Positions 1-7,150 of a stretch of 21,286 bases of DNA are shown here, piece after piece. Below the pieces are notes generated by a model. The model was not told where the DNA came from, searched no databases, and worked only from the letters and a program-made list of their open reading frames with translations. The stretch spans positions 1 through 21,286 of the forward strand of contig JAIPGE010000003.1 of NCBI GenBank assembly GCA_021736285.1, written 5' to 3'. The translations under genes were made by a program, and so were the position numbers. Positions within the stretch are counted from its first letter, which is position 1, and every line of letters starts with the position of its first letter. This stretch comes from Candidatus Izemoplasma sp. (lineage in GTDB: Bacteria; Bacillota_I; Bacilli_A; Izemoplasmatales; Izemoplasmataceae).

Positions 1-974
1 TTATTCTCCGCTCCGAAATTATTACATTGTTTAGAACATTATTAAATGATCGGGATTACATCGAAGTCGAAACCCCTATCTTGCATCCGATTTTAGGTGG
101 AGCGAATGCACGACCATTTAAGACACACCACAACACGTTAGATATGCCTTTTTATCTACGTATAGCACCTGAACTTTATTTGAAACGTTTGATAGTTGGT
201 GGATTTGATGGCGTATATGAAATCGGTAGAACCTTCCGTAATGAAGGAATGAGCATCAAACATAATCCGGAATTTACGATGTTAGAACTTTATCAAGCGT
301 ACGGTGACGTTGATACGATGATGGAATTAACAGAATATCTCTTTTCCAACATTGCCAAACAATTGGAAAAAGAAAGTGTTGAATATAACGGTAAAACAAT
401 TCATTTAACTAAGCCATGGCAGAAATTACATATGGCTGATGCGGTTAAAGATACCCTTGATATTGATTTTTGGGACCCTGGTATGACCTTTGAAAAAGCA
501 AAACAGTTTGCACTGGATAAAGATCTTGAGGTACCAGAACACTATACCGGCACAGGTCATATTTTGAATTTATTATTTGAAGCATTTTGTGAAGAAAGTG
601 TGGTACAACCAACCTTTGTTTACGGACATCCTATTGAAATTAGTCCCCTTGCTAAAAAGAGCAAACAAGATCCACGCTTTACGGATCGCTTTGAACTATT
701 TATTGATGGCAGAGAATATGCCAATGCATTTAGTGAACTCAACGATCCAATTGATCAAAAAGAACGATTCTTATCCCAATTAAAGGAAAAAGAACTCGGT
801 AATGATGAAGCGACGGAAATGGATATTGATTACATCGAAGCCTTAGAATACGGTATGCCACCTGCAGGTGGACTCGGTATTGGAATCGATCGCTTTGTTA
901 TGTTAATGACAGGACAAGATTCAATTCGCGATGTATTGCTGTTTCCACATATGAAACCAAGACAACCTGAATAA
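1..974 (+). CDS. lysS: Lysine--tRNA ligase, class II (5'-truncated by window edge)
   Basis: This enzyme charges tRNA-Lys with lysine in the cytosol. The visible part is the class II catalytic domain. Motif 1 is the segment around EVETPIL near the start, motif 2 includes GRTFRNEG followed by HNPEFTMLE, and motif 3 is GLGIGIDRF near the end, with the terminal PHMKP. The reading frame stays open to the left edge (IRSEIIT precedes the first internal TTG), so the gene begins upstream. About 320 of roughly 500 usual residues are seen, and the missing part is the N-terminal OB-fold anticodon-binding domain. A strong terminator follows directly. It is a housekeeping gene with no visible functional link to the sulfosugar genes. 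Confidence 0.95.
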   Translation, partial: ILRSEIITLFRTLLNDRDYIEVETPILHPILGGANARPFKTHHNTLDMPFYLRIAPELYLKRLIVGGFDGVYEIGRTFRNEGMSIKHNPEFTMLELYQAYGDVDTMMELTEYLFSNIAKQLEKESVEYNGKTIHLTKPWQKLHMADAVKDTLDIDFWDPGMTFEKAKQFALDKDLEVPEHYTGTGHILNLLFEAFCEESVVQPTFVYGHPIEISPLAKKSKQDPRFTDRFELFIDGREYANAFSELNDPIDQKERFLSQLKEKELGNDEATEMDIDYIEALEYGMPPAGGLGIGIDRFVMLMTGQDSIRDVLLFPHMKPRQPE

Positions 975-978
975 TATT

Positions 979-1006
979 GAATGGCTCAATGAGCCATTCT
1001 TTTTTT
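979..1006 (+). terminator. Rho-independent terminator of lysS
   Basis: An 8-bp stem GAATGGCT/AGCCATTC with a 5-nt loop is followed by seven T residues, starting a few bases after the lysS stop codon. This is the canonical intrinsic-terminator layout. Confidence 0.9.
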
Positions 1007-1037
1007 CGTTTCACTTTATTGAATTGTCATTTAGCGC

Positions 1038-1043
1038 TATAAT
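1038..1043 (+). promoter_or_regulatory. Likely -10 box of the cysK promoter
   Basis: A perfect TATAAT lies about 50 nt before the cysK start, between the lysS terminator and the cysK ribosome binding site. No good -35 hexamer sits at 16-18 nt; the best is TTTATT at 17 nt. The call rests on the -10 box and its position. The leader is too short for a T-box or S-box riboswitch. Confidence 0.5.
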
Positions 1044-1090
1044 AACGTTAAAGAGATGAACAATACTACACTCAAATTTGGAGGGACATT

Positions 1091-2005
1091 ATGATATACC
1101 AAAATATTTATGATACCATTGGTAACACACCGATTATTGATATCAGTCATCTAACAAATAAAAATGCCGCAAACCTTTACGTTAAGCTTGAATGGTTTAA
1201 TCCTGGTGGCAGTGTCAAAGACCGAATAGCGATTAACATGATTGACGTTGCGGAGAAAGCTGGTCACATCACACCTGGTGATACGATTGTTGAACCAACC
1301 AGTGGCAATACCGGTATTGGGATAGCTATGGTCGCCGCTGCAAAAGGATATAAAGCGATTTTAATAATGCCTGATAGCCTTAGCATTGAACGTCGTAAAG
1401 TTCTCAAAGGATATGGTGCAGAATTAATTTTAACACCCGCAGACAAAGGAATGAAAGAATCGATTCATATTGCGGAAAAACTTGTTAATAAACATGGTTA
1501 TTTTATGCCTATGCAGTTTGATAATAAAAATAATCCCTTAGCGCATGAATTGTATACTGCCAAAGAGATCATTAAAGACTTACCAAAGATTACTCATTTT
1601 ATTGCAGGTGTTGGTACTGGAGGTACCATTACCGGTGTGGGGCGCGCTTTAAAAGGATATAATAAATCGATTCAAATCATCGCTGTAGAACCAGAAACAA
1701 GCGCAGTGATTAGTGGTGAAGAAGCAGGCAAACATACCATTCAAGGGATTGGTGCTGGATTCATTCCAAGTATATTAGACACGCAAGTTATTGATGATGT
1801 CATGACCGTAAATGATGAGAAAAGTTATGACATGGCACGTCAACTTGCCAAAGAAAATGGCTTATTTGTTGGGATATCTAGTGGCGCTAATATTTTAGCA
1901 GCAATCAATCTTGCAAATTCATTAACACAAGATGACATCGTATTAACTGTCTCAGCAAGCAATGCTGAGCGTTACTTATCAACAACATTATTTGAAAGAC
2001 CTTAA
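1091..2005 (+). CDS. cysK: Cysteine synthase (O-acetylserine sulfhydrylase), PLP-dependent
   Basis: This enzyme makes L-cysteine from O-acetylserine and sulfide in the cytosol. It is a fold-type II PLP enzyme. The PLP lysine is K43 in NPGGSVKDR, the substrate loop TSGNTG is at 70-75, the glycine-rich phosphate-binding loop GVGTGGTITG is in the middle, and an SSGAN motif lies near the C-terminus. Its 304 residues match the family. The ATG is preceded by a GGAGG ribosome site. The partner serine acetyltransferase (cysE) lies 500 bp downstream on the opposite strand, so the two steps of cysteine synthesis are neighbours but not co-transcribed. An OASS-B or cystathionine beta-synthase-like paralogue cannot be fully excluded, but no extra regulatory domain is present. 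Confidence 0.93.
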   Translation: MIYQNIYDTIGNTPIIDISHLTNKNAANLYVKLEWFNPGGSVKDRIAINMIDVAEKAGHITPGDTIVEPTSGNTGIGIAMVAAAKGYKAILIMPDSLSIERRKVLKGYGAELILTPADKGMKESIHIAEKLVNKHGYFMPMQFDNKNNPLAHELYTAKEIIKDLPKITHFIAGVGTGGTITGVGRALKGYNKSIQIIAVEPETSAVISGEEAGKHTIQGIGAGFIPSILDTQVIDDVMTVNDEKSYDMARQLAKENGLFVGISSGANILAAINLANSLTQDDIVLTVSASNAERYLSTTLFERP

Positions 2006-2055
2006 TTACAATATTAAAAAGATTTTTTCAAATATTTAATAAAGAGGAGCATCTT

Positions 2056-2475
2056 ATGAAAGCAATTATAGTTCACTCACTGAGCAAACACAAACGCAGT
2101 CTAACCATTGCTAAAACTTTTGATGGTGATGTGTTCGAAATAACACCCGTCAAAAAGTCCATTGCTTTTTATCCATTTCAATTAATTGTTTATGGATACT
2201 TAACAGCACGTCATAAAGCGGTTGCAATTCATCCAATTGATATTGATTATAGCAAATACGATAAAATTGTCTTGGTGTCACCGGTATGGGCGGGACAAGT
2301 AAATGTCTTTATGCGACAATTCTTGAAGAACTATCCGCTTTATGATAAAACTGTGACAATTGTTGGCTCGTGTGATGGTGGATATAAGAATTACTTTAAC
2401 TCATTCGAAACTTTAATTGATGACAGTAACCAAATTACTAATCAAATAATGTATGTCAAAGGTATTAGACAGTAA
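2056..2475 (+). CDS. Small flavodoxin-like protein
   Basis: This is a 139-aa cytosolic protein with an alternating alpha/beta flavodoxin-like pattern. A first beta strand (KAIIVHS) is followed by a loop SLSKHKRS where flavodoxins bind FMN phosphate. A second strand ends in SPVWAGQ, matching the flavin-stacking W/Y loop, and a third strand TIVGSCDGG follows. It is shorter than typical flavodoxins (about 150-170 aa), and its phosphate loop lacks the usual T-G-N-T pattern, so FMN binding is not assured. It lies 50 nt downstream of cysK with an AGGAG ribosome site and no terminator between them, so co-transcription with cysK is plausible. An electron-transfer or NADPH-quinone-reductase-like role is possible, but the partner is unknown. 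Confidence 0.7.
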   Translation: MKAIIVHSLSKHKRSLTIAKTFDGDVFEITPVKKSIAFYPFQLIVYGYLTARHKAVAIHPIDIDYSKYDKIVLVSPVWAGQVNVFMRQFLKNYPLYDKTVTIVGSCDGGYKNYFNSFETLIDDSNQITNQIMYVKGIRQ

Positions 2476-2500
2476 AAAAAGACGATTTTATCGTCTTTTT
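2476..2500. terminator. Bidirectional terminator between flavodoxin gene and cysE
   Basis: A 10-bp stem AAAAAGACGA/TCGTCTTTTT with a 5-nt loop begins right after the flavodoxin stop codon. The A-rich and T-rich arms give a U-tract in both directions. The end of the hairpin overlaps the cysE stop codon from the other strand, so one element closes two convergent transcripts. Confidence 0.85.
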
Positions 2501-3053
2501 ATTTTACTTTATCCGCTAAACTGCACTCATCTTCTGTTAATTTCTTACCTTCAATAATCCGCGCTGGCATGCCAACCGCTGTTGCATATGGGGGAACATC
2601 CTTTAAAACAACTGAATTAGCACCTATTTTAGCACCTATTCCTACTCGAATATTACCTAGTATTTTTGCCCCTGCTGCAATCATCACATCATCACATATC
2701 GATGGATGACGTTTATGATCTGAATCATTTCCTGTTCCACCAAGGGTTACTTGATGGTAAATCAATACATTGCTACCAACGACAGCTGTTTCACCAATCA
2801 CAACGCCACTTCCATGATCGATAATGAAGTTTTTCCCTATTTTCGCTGCTGGATGAATTTCTACACCTGTTAAAAAGCGTGCGAAGTTACTCATCATCCG
2901 GGCCATTGTTTTTAATTTTAATTTCCATAAAACATGCGCAATTCGATAGTACCAAACCGCATGTAACCCGCCATGAGATAGTAGTATCTCAAGTGTATGT
3001 CTCGCGGCAGGATCTTTACGCTTTAAGGTTTTAATATCACTGATCATTCCCAT
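2499..3053 (-). CDS. cysE: Serine O-acetyltransferase
   Basis: This enzyme acetylates L-serine with acetyl-CoA to O-acetylserine, the substrate of CysK. An N-terminal helical segment (about residues 1-65) precedes a left-handed beta-helix built of hexapeptide repeats (about 65-165). Its catalytic core holds DHGSGVVIGE and YHQVTLGGTG, including the family's catalytic His residues. At 184 residues it is the short, Gram-positive-like form; E. coli CysE has about 273. The start has only a weak GGTGA ribosome site 7 nt upstream, and M3 (ATG) is an alternative. A TATAAT box is about 45 nt upstream. The SAT signature separates it from other hexapeptide acetyltransferases such as maltose or chloramphenicol acetyltransferases. 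Confidence 0.92.
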   Translation of the reverse strand: MGMISDIKTLKRKDPAARHTLEILLSHGGLHAVWYYRIAHVLWKLKLKTMARMMSNFARFLTGVEIHPAAKIGKNFIIDHGSGVVIGETAVVGSNVLIYHQVTLGGTGNDSDHKRHPSICDDVMIAAGAKILGNIRVGIGAKIGANSVVLKDVPPYATAVGMPARIIEGKKLTEDECSLADKVK

Positions 3054-3096
3054 TATTTATCACCATCAATTGTCTTTAGTTTCTCATTAGTGTTTC

Positions 3097-3102
3097 ATTA
3101 TA
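3097..3102 (-). promoter_or_regulatory. Likely -10 box of cysE promoter
   Basis: TATAAT on the minus strand lies 43 nt before the cysE start and just after the terminator of the upstream operon. No convincing -35 hexamer is present at 16-18 nt. The short leader holds no riboswitch-like structure that I can see. Confidence 0.5.
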
Positions 3103-3110
3103 ATATACAA

Positions 3111-3153
3111 TAAAAAAGCCACTACAACAAGTAATATACTCGTGTAATGGCTT
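3111..3153 (-). terminator. Rho-independent terminator of the fba-ZIP-hypothetical operon
   Basis: On the minus strand, AAGCCATTACA pairs with TGTAGTGGCTT (11 bp, one G-U pair). The stem continues inward through CGAGTA/TACTTG after a one-base bulge, and six T residues follow the outer stem. It starts a few bases after the stop codon of the 198-aa gene. Confidence 0.88.
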
Positions 3154-3157
3154 ACAA

Positions 3158-3754
3158 TCATTCTAATTCATTACCTAATGTTATTTCATCTTCTTCATAT
3201 AGATATATTTTTAAATTCTCAGCAATTTCAACATAAATATCAATAATATTGACATAGTCATAATTAATTTTTTTAAAAACCTTTTGTAATGTTTTATTCA
3301 ATAAATCTTTGATGTATAGAAAGTCTTTACGACGTTCCATAATCATATTTTCAATTGTGGTTTCTAAGAAATCTAATTCGTCCATATCCGGATCATATCC
3401 ATGATGTTCTAAGTCTTCACGTAAGTCTGTCAAATAAATGAGATAATAGACCATTTCAGTGTATTCATTAAAATCTTTACAATCTGATTTAAATAATGTT
3501 TCAAAATAAATCCGAATAACATTAAAGCGACGATCTAAATAGTTAAATCCGATTTCAAAAATATGTTCTAAGTCTTCATCAAGACCTTCTTTAGAACAGA
3601 CACTATCATAAATATGATCGATGACAGCATATACTGGTTCAAGGCGTTCGTATATTAAGTTGTCATTTTTTTTAAATGCTTCTAACATATCATGATTTTC
3701 TAGTTTCCACGATGCGTAATCACGATAAATTAATGTATTATCCAAGGGCAACAT
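3158..3754 (-). CDS. Hypothetical acidic helical protein, last gene of fba operon
   Basis: I do not recognise this 198-aa protein. It is rich in Asp, Glu, Tyr and Ile, has no signal peptide or membrane segment, and looks mainly alpha-helical. Possible amphipathic or coiled-coil helices lie around residues 35-60 and 120-190. No catalytic motif is visible. Its ATG start lies inside the 3' end of the ZIP transporter gene (17-nt overlap in another frame) with only a poor ribosome site, so translational coupling to the transporter is likely. A strong terminator follows it. Co-transcription with a divalent-metal transporter and a metal-dependent aldolase is the only context clue, and a metal-related role would be a guess. 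Confidence 0.75.
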   Translation of the reverse strand: MLPLDNTLIYRDYASWKLENHDMLEAFKKNDNLIYERLEPVYAVIDHIYDSVCSKEGLDEDLEHIFEIGFNYLDRRFNVIRIYFETLFKSDCKDFNEYTEMVYYLIYLTDLREDLEHHGYDPDMDELDFLETTIENMIMERRKDFLYIKDLLNKTLQKVFKKINYDYVNIIDIYVEIAENLKIYLYEEDEITLGNELE

Positions 3755-4556
3755 CCAATGACATCATGACTGCAAAGCCAATCATGGCGCCAATTGTTGC
3801 AATTTTGGTATTTTTCATCATTTGGCTTTCAGGAATTAATTCTTCGATGACAACATAAATCATCGCTCCCGCAGCAAAACTTAATGAAAATGGTAAAATT
3901 GAACGCATCGTGATTGCAAGTATAGCGCCTGAAACACCTGCAATAGGTTCTACCATTCCACTAAACTGACCAATGAAAAATGCTTTTTTTCGCGACATAC
4001 CTTCACGGCGGAGTGGTATACTAACAGCAGCGCCTTCAGGAAAATTTTGTAATCCAATCCCTAACGCTAGGGCAATAGCCCCACCAATTGCGGCACTTGC
4101 CATTACACTGCCGCCAGCGATTGTTGCAGCATATCCGAAAGCAACACCAACGGCTAGACCTTCTGGAATATTATGTAATGTTATCGCTAATACCAGTAAG
4201 ACACTTCTTCGCCAAGAAGAATCAACACCTTCTTTATGTGAAGACATAACATGCATATGTGGTAAATATCTATCAATTAATAATAAAAATAATCCGCCTG
4301 AAAGAAATCCAATAACTGCTTGTAGCCATGGAACTTGATTTAATTCTTCAGCGAGTTTAATGCCAGGATCTAATAAACTCCAAAACGATGCGGCAATCAT
4401 TACGCCCGCACTAAATCCAAGCAATCCATTAAATACTTTTTGTGAGACATTCTTAAACGGGAAAACAAGCGATGCCCCCAATGCAGTTACAAAGTACGTA
4501 AATAGTGTCCCTACTAAGGCTGCTAATACAGGATTTTGATAAATCCAATCAAACAT
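3738..4556 (-). CDS. ZIP-family divalent metal transporter (GufA/ZupT-like)
   Basis: This integral membrane protein is likely to import Zn2+ or related divalent cations. It is 272 aa with about eight hydrophobic segments. The ZIP metal-site helices are clear: TM4 carries H128, N129, P131 and E132 in HNIPEG, and TM5 carries N171, P173 and E174 in QNFPEG. A hydrophilic, His-containing loop (about residues 98-115) lies between TM3 and TM4, as in the family. Its start codon is 2 nt from the fba stop, so the two are co-transcribed, and its 3' end overlaps the next gene. Class II aldolase is a zinc enzyme, which may explain the pairing, although this is inference. Metal specificity cannot be read from the sequence. 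Confidence 0.88.
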   Translation of the reverse strand: MFDWIYQNPVLAALVGTLFTYFVTALGASLVFPFKNVSQKVFNGLLGFSAGVMIAASFWSLLDPGIKLAEELNQVPWLQAVIGFLSGGLFLLLIDRYLPHMHVMSSHKEGVDSSWRRSVLLVLAITLHNIPEGLAVGVAFGYAATIAGGSVMASAAIGGAIALALGIGLQNFPEGAAVSIPLRREGMSRKKAFFIGQFSGMVEPIAGVSGAILAITMRSILPFSLSFAAGAMIYVVIEELIPESQMMKNTKIATIGAMIGFAVMMSLDVALG

Positions 4557-4558
4557 AT

Positions 4559-5425
4559 CTAAGCTCTATTGATAGATCCAAATAGGGTCATTTTCTCTTT
4601 GACACCCTGAATGATACGGTCATAACCAGGTTTTAATAACTTCCGAGGATCAAAACCTTTGCCGACCTGATCTTTTCCTTCTTCAATATATTTTCTAGTA
4701 GCTTCAGCAAATATCACTTGTAATTCTGTATTAACGTTAATTTTAGAAACACCTAATGAGATCGCTTCTTGAACCATATTATCAGGAATTCCCGATCCAC
4801 CATGTAATACAAGTGGCATTTGTCCTGTAATATCTTGAATCTCTTTTAAGATATCAAACCGTAATCCTTGCCAATTATCTGGATATTTACCATGAATATT
4901 ACCAATCCCAGCAGCAAGCATTGTGACACCTAAATCAGCGATTTGTTTACATTCTTGTGGATCAGCAACTTCACCACTACCAACAACACCGTCTTCTTCG
5001 CCACCGATAGCTCCAACTTCTGCTTCTACGCTAATACCACGTTGTTTAGCATACGCTACAATTTCTGTGGTTTTATCTAAGTTTTCTGCGATTGGATAAT
5101 GTGATCCATCAAACATAACACTACTAAATCCAGCTTCAATACATGCTTTCGCACCTTCAAATGACCCATGATCTAAATGCAATGCTACTGGTACTGTGAT
5201 GTTTAAATTTTCTAACATTCCATTAACCATACCAACAACAGTATCAAACCCTGTCATATAACGTGCTGCACCTTCTGATACACCTAAAATAACTGGTGAT
5301 TTAGCTTCCTGTGCTGCCGTTAAAATTGCTTTTGTCCATTCTAAATTGTTAATATTAAACTGTCCTACTGCATATCCTTCTTTTCGTGCTGTTTCTAACA
5401 TATCTTTTGCAGATACAAGTCCCAT
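4559..5425 (-). CDS. fba: Class II fructose-bisphosphate aldolase
   Basis: This enzyme reversibly cleaves fructose-1,6-bisphosphate to dihydroxyacetone phosphate and glyceraldehyde-3-phosphate. The class II signature HLDHG holds metal ligands H83 and H86 and the catalytic D85. Further family elements are VEAEVGAIGG (acidic metal-site segment), H178 in NIHGKY, H208 in LHGGSG, and the phosphate-binding NVNTE near residue 230. Its 288 residues match Bacillus FbaA. A good AGGAGG ribosome site and a consensus promoter precede it, so it is expressed apart from the regulators upstream. It is most likely the glycolytic aldolase. A tagatose- or sulfo-sugar aldolase role is possible by location, but nothing in the sequence calls for it. 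It would supply the glyceraldehyde-3-P that the transketolase steps consume. Confidence 0.9.
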   Translation of the reverse strand: MGLVSAKDMLETARKEGYAVGQFNINNLEWTKAILTAAQEAKSPVILGVSEGAARYMTGFDTVVGMVNGMLENLNITVPVALHLDHGSFEGAKACIEAGFSSVMFDGSHYPIAENLDKTTEIVAYAKQRGISVEAEVGAIGGEEDGVVGSGEVADPQECKQIADLGVTMLAAGIGNIHGKYPDNWQGLRFDILKEIQDITGQMPLVLHGGSGIPDNMVQEAISLGVSKINVNTELQVIFAEATRKYIEEGKDQVGKGFDPRKLLKPGYDRIIQGVKEKMTLFGSINRA

Positions 5426-5458
5426 AATTATTCCTCCTATTATTTATCTTTCGTCTAA

Positions 5459-5487
5459 ATTATACCTTATCATAACGCTATTGTAAA
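5459..5487 (-). promoter_or_regulatory. Consensus sigma-A promoter of fba operon
   Basis: On the minus strand a TTTACA -35 box (5482-5487) and a perfect TATAAT -10 box (5459-5464) are separated by 17 nt, about 35 nt before the fba start. The -35 box touches the terminator stem of the upstream regulator genes. Confidence 0.8.
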
Positions 5488-5521
5488 CTAAGACGGCATG
5501 TAAAAGTGTCGTCTTAGTTTA
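5484..5521 (-). terminator. Likely terminator of the GntR regulator pair
   Basis: A perfect 12-bp inverted repeat (TAAACTAAGACG/CGTCTTAGTTTA) with a 14-nt loop begins just after the stop codon of the second GntR gene. The U-tract is imperfect and partly in the stem (TTAGTTTACAAT), so termination may be leaky. A role as a protein-binding palindrome next to the fba -35 box is an alternative. Confidence 0.55.
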
Positions 5522-5538
5522 TCGTCATATAACGTAAT

Positions 5539-6342
5539 CTAATTTGATTGATTGAAAAATTGGGGATAGGCATTTACCATATCGTCTTTTTTTACCAATG
5601 TTTGAAAATAATAACTACTAATGGTATGGCTTCGACCATAATCGATTAAACGACTGAGATGATCATATACTTTATTTGTCGATTGAATACTTGCAGCATT
5701 TGGTCTCTCATTTAATAGTTTTGCCATTGTCCTATCTAAGTTAACAGCCTTAATTTGACGTTTTGATATCTGTGCTTTCAAATTATAATGTGCTTTTATA
5801 TAAGCATCCAGGGGCTCATCTCCAACAAATGATTGATCAATATTTTTGAATATATATAGTGGCAAATAGTTCTCAAGCAACATAATCGGTTGTTTATCCC
5901 CAAGATATAGTCGATTGATATAAAAATATTTGTTCGATTGCGAGGCATCAAAACCGATTGCTTCAATCTCTTGTTTTGTTAATGTAATCACTTTTTTTTC
6001 AACACATCTAATTGAAGGGGTTAACCCTAATGTACTAATTGCATCATAGACAGCTGTGTTGCGATCAAAAAAGTAATTTGTTAATTCAAAATAAGATACC
6101 TTATATATTCCTGATAACTCCTGTTTAATAAAACGCTCTTCAATCAGTTGTTGATATGCTTTTACAACTTTCTTTTCGGTAATATTTAACGCTTTTGCAA
6201 GTTCGTTAGGCATCGGTAAAGCCGTTTTGTAATACAGTGTTTGATCTAAAATAAAGCCTTTGATTCGTTCTTTAATTTGGCTATCAAATGGGACTCGTGA
6301 GCGTCGATCAATGGTTATCAACTCAAGACAGTTAGATGGCAT
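5539..6342 (-). CDS. GntR family transcriptional regulator with UTRA domain (second of pair)
   Basis: This is a cytosolic DNA-binding regulator of the GntR/HutC type. A winged helix-turn-helix lies at about residues 15-84 (recognition region LAKALNITEKKVVKAYQQL), and a UTRA ligand-binding fold follows to the C-terminus (about 105-260). I place the start at the ATG at 6342 (267 aa). It sits 7 nt behind a GAGGTGA ribosome site, while a TTG two codons upstream is only 1 nt from that site. The gene overlaps the preceding GntR gene by 11 nt, so the two are translationally coupled. The wing is degenerate compared with its partner (QELSGIYKVS instead of GKGTYV), which may change DNA binding. The ligand is unknown; an SQ-pathway sugar or a fructose-family sugar phosphate are candidates from context. 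Confidence 0.85.
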   Translation of the reverse strand: MPSNCLELITIDRRSRVPFDSQIKERIKGFILDQTLYYKTALPMPNELAKALNITEKKVVKAYQQLIEERFIKQELSGIYKVSYFELTNYFFDRNTAVYDAISTLGLTPSIRCVEKKVITLTKQEIEAIGFDASQSNKYFYINRLYLGDKQPIMLLENYLPLYIFKNIDQSFVGDEPLDAYIKAHYNLKAQISKRQIKAVNLDRTMAKLLNERPNAASIQSTNKVYDHLSRLIDYGRSHTISSYYFQTLVKKDDMVNAYPQFFNQSN

Positions 6343-7075
6343 GAACAATCACCTCAAATTCTGTAAAATCGCCTGGAAAATAATTATATATATAAGCAAT
6401 GATGTTTCCTTTTTTATCAACAATTTTAGTCCGCACATAATGCAGTGCATCATCTGGTTCAAGACGTAACAATAATGCTTCTGAAGCAGATGCATTAATG
6501 GCACTAAAGGTGCTGTGAAGATGTGCAATCTTATAATTACACGTCTGTTCAATAAACGTAAATAGGTTACTAAAAGATTGATATTGTTTCTCAAAGTTTT
6601 TAAAATACTTATGTGGAAAGAATATCTTTTGTAACAAGACAGGATTTTGTCCTGAACGAATCACCCGAATAATTTGAAAGGTAGGTTCTTTTTTATCGAT
6701 TTTGAGCTCTCGATAAGCCCCATAGTCCTTCGTTTTTTTATCGAACATTACAATTTTTTGATTGTATTTAGGCGTCACTTTGTCTTCTAGTAATTCAAGT
6801 TCATAAAAATTGTGCAAATTACCTTGATAGACATCACGGTTTGTTACATATGTTCCTTTTCCTTTAATTCGTTTGATTTTTTCTTCATTAATTAATTTCT
6901 CGTATGCCATCTTTACCGCTGTTTGACTGATTGAAAATGCTTGACAGATTTCTTTTTCAGTTGGTAACTTATCATTATATTTCAAATCACCACGATCTAT
7001 TGCTTGTGTTATAGAAGCAGCAATCTGTTTATAAATTGATGTTGTTAATAACTTATTAATTTGAATATACTCCAT
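6332..7075 (-). CDS. GntR family transcriptional regulator with UTRA domain (first of pair)
   Basis: This is a GntR/HutC-type regulator. The N-terminal winged helix spans about residues 8-77, with PTEKEICQAFSISQ and the canonical wing GKGTYVT, and is followed by a UTRA effector domain (about 95-245). The likely start is the ATG at 7075 (247 aa), 7 nt behind GAGGT. A GTG at 7084 and an ATG at 7078 are in frame but overlap or crowd that site. It lies just beyond the terminator of the sulfoquinovose operon on the same strand, with its own extended -10 box. It is the best candidate for the local regulator of that operon, although no operator shared with the operon promoter can be shown because that promoter lies at or beyond the window edge. 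Confidence 0.87.
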   Translation of the reverse strand: MEYIQINKLLTTSIYKQIAASITQAIDRGDLKYNDKLPTEKEICQAFSISQTAVKMAYEKLINEEKIKRIKGKGTYVTNRDVYQGNLHNFYELELLEDKVTPKYNQKIVMFDKKTKDYGAYRELKIDKKEPTFQIIRVIRSGQNPVLLQKIFFPHKYFKNFEKQYQSFSNLFTFIEQTCNYKIAHLHSTFSAINASASEALLLRLEPDDALHYVRTKIVDKKGNIIAYIYNYFPGDFTEFEVIVHAI

Positions 7076-7099
7076 CATTGACACCTCAATTCTTTAGAT

Positions 7100-7139
7100 T
7101 ATTAAAACAAGTAGAGCACGTAAGAGACACTCTACTTGT
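7100..7139 (-). terminator. Terminator of the sulfoquinovose operon
   Basis: On the minus strand a perfect 10-bp stem ACAAGTAGAG/CTCTACTTGT with a 13-nt loop is followed by TTTTAATAAT. It begins 11 nt after the stop codon of the CoA-ligase alpha subunit gene. Confidence 0.8.
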
Positions 7140-7148
7140 ATTATAACA
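7140..7148 (-). promoter_or_regulatory. Extended -10 promoter element for the GntR pair
   Basis: TGTTATAAT on the minus strand combines the extended -10 TG motif with a perfect TATAAT, between the stop codon of the CoA-ligase alpha gene and the terminator stem. No good -35 hexamer is present, which extended -10 promoters tolerate. Transcription would start inside the terminator stem, leaving the stem incomplete in the new transcript. Confidence 0.5.
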
Positions 7149-7150
7149 CA

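Noticed and set aside
1007..1090. T-box or S-box riboswitch controlling cysK
   Set aside because: Fewer than 90 nt separate the lysS terminator from the cysK start, with a -10 box in the middle. No terminator/antiterminator pair is visible.
3973..4338. 121-aa open frame antisense to the ZIP transporter gene
   Set aside because: It is the shadow of a strongly coding gene. It has no ribosome site and low-complexity Ala/Pro/Ile composition.
4559..5425. Sulfo-EMP aldolase (YihT-like or class II sulfofructose-phosphate aldolase)
   Set aside because: No sulfofructose kinase is present, and the sequence looks like ordinary FbaA with its own promoter and a terminator-like repeat separating it from the SQ operon.
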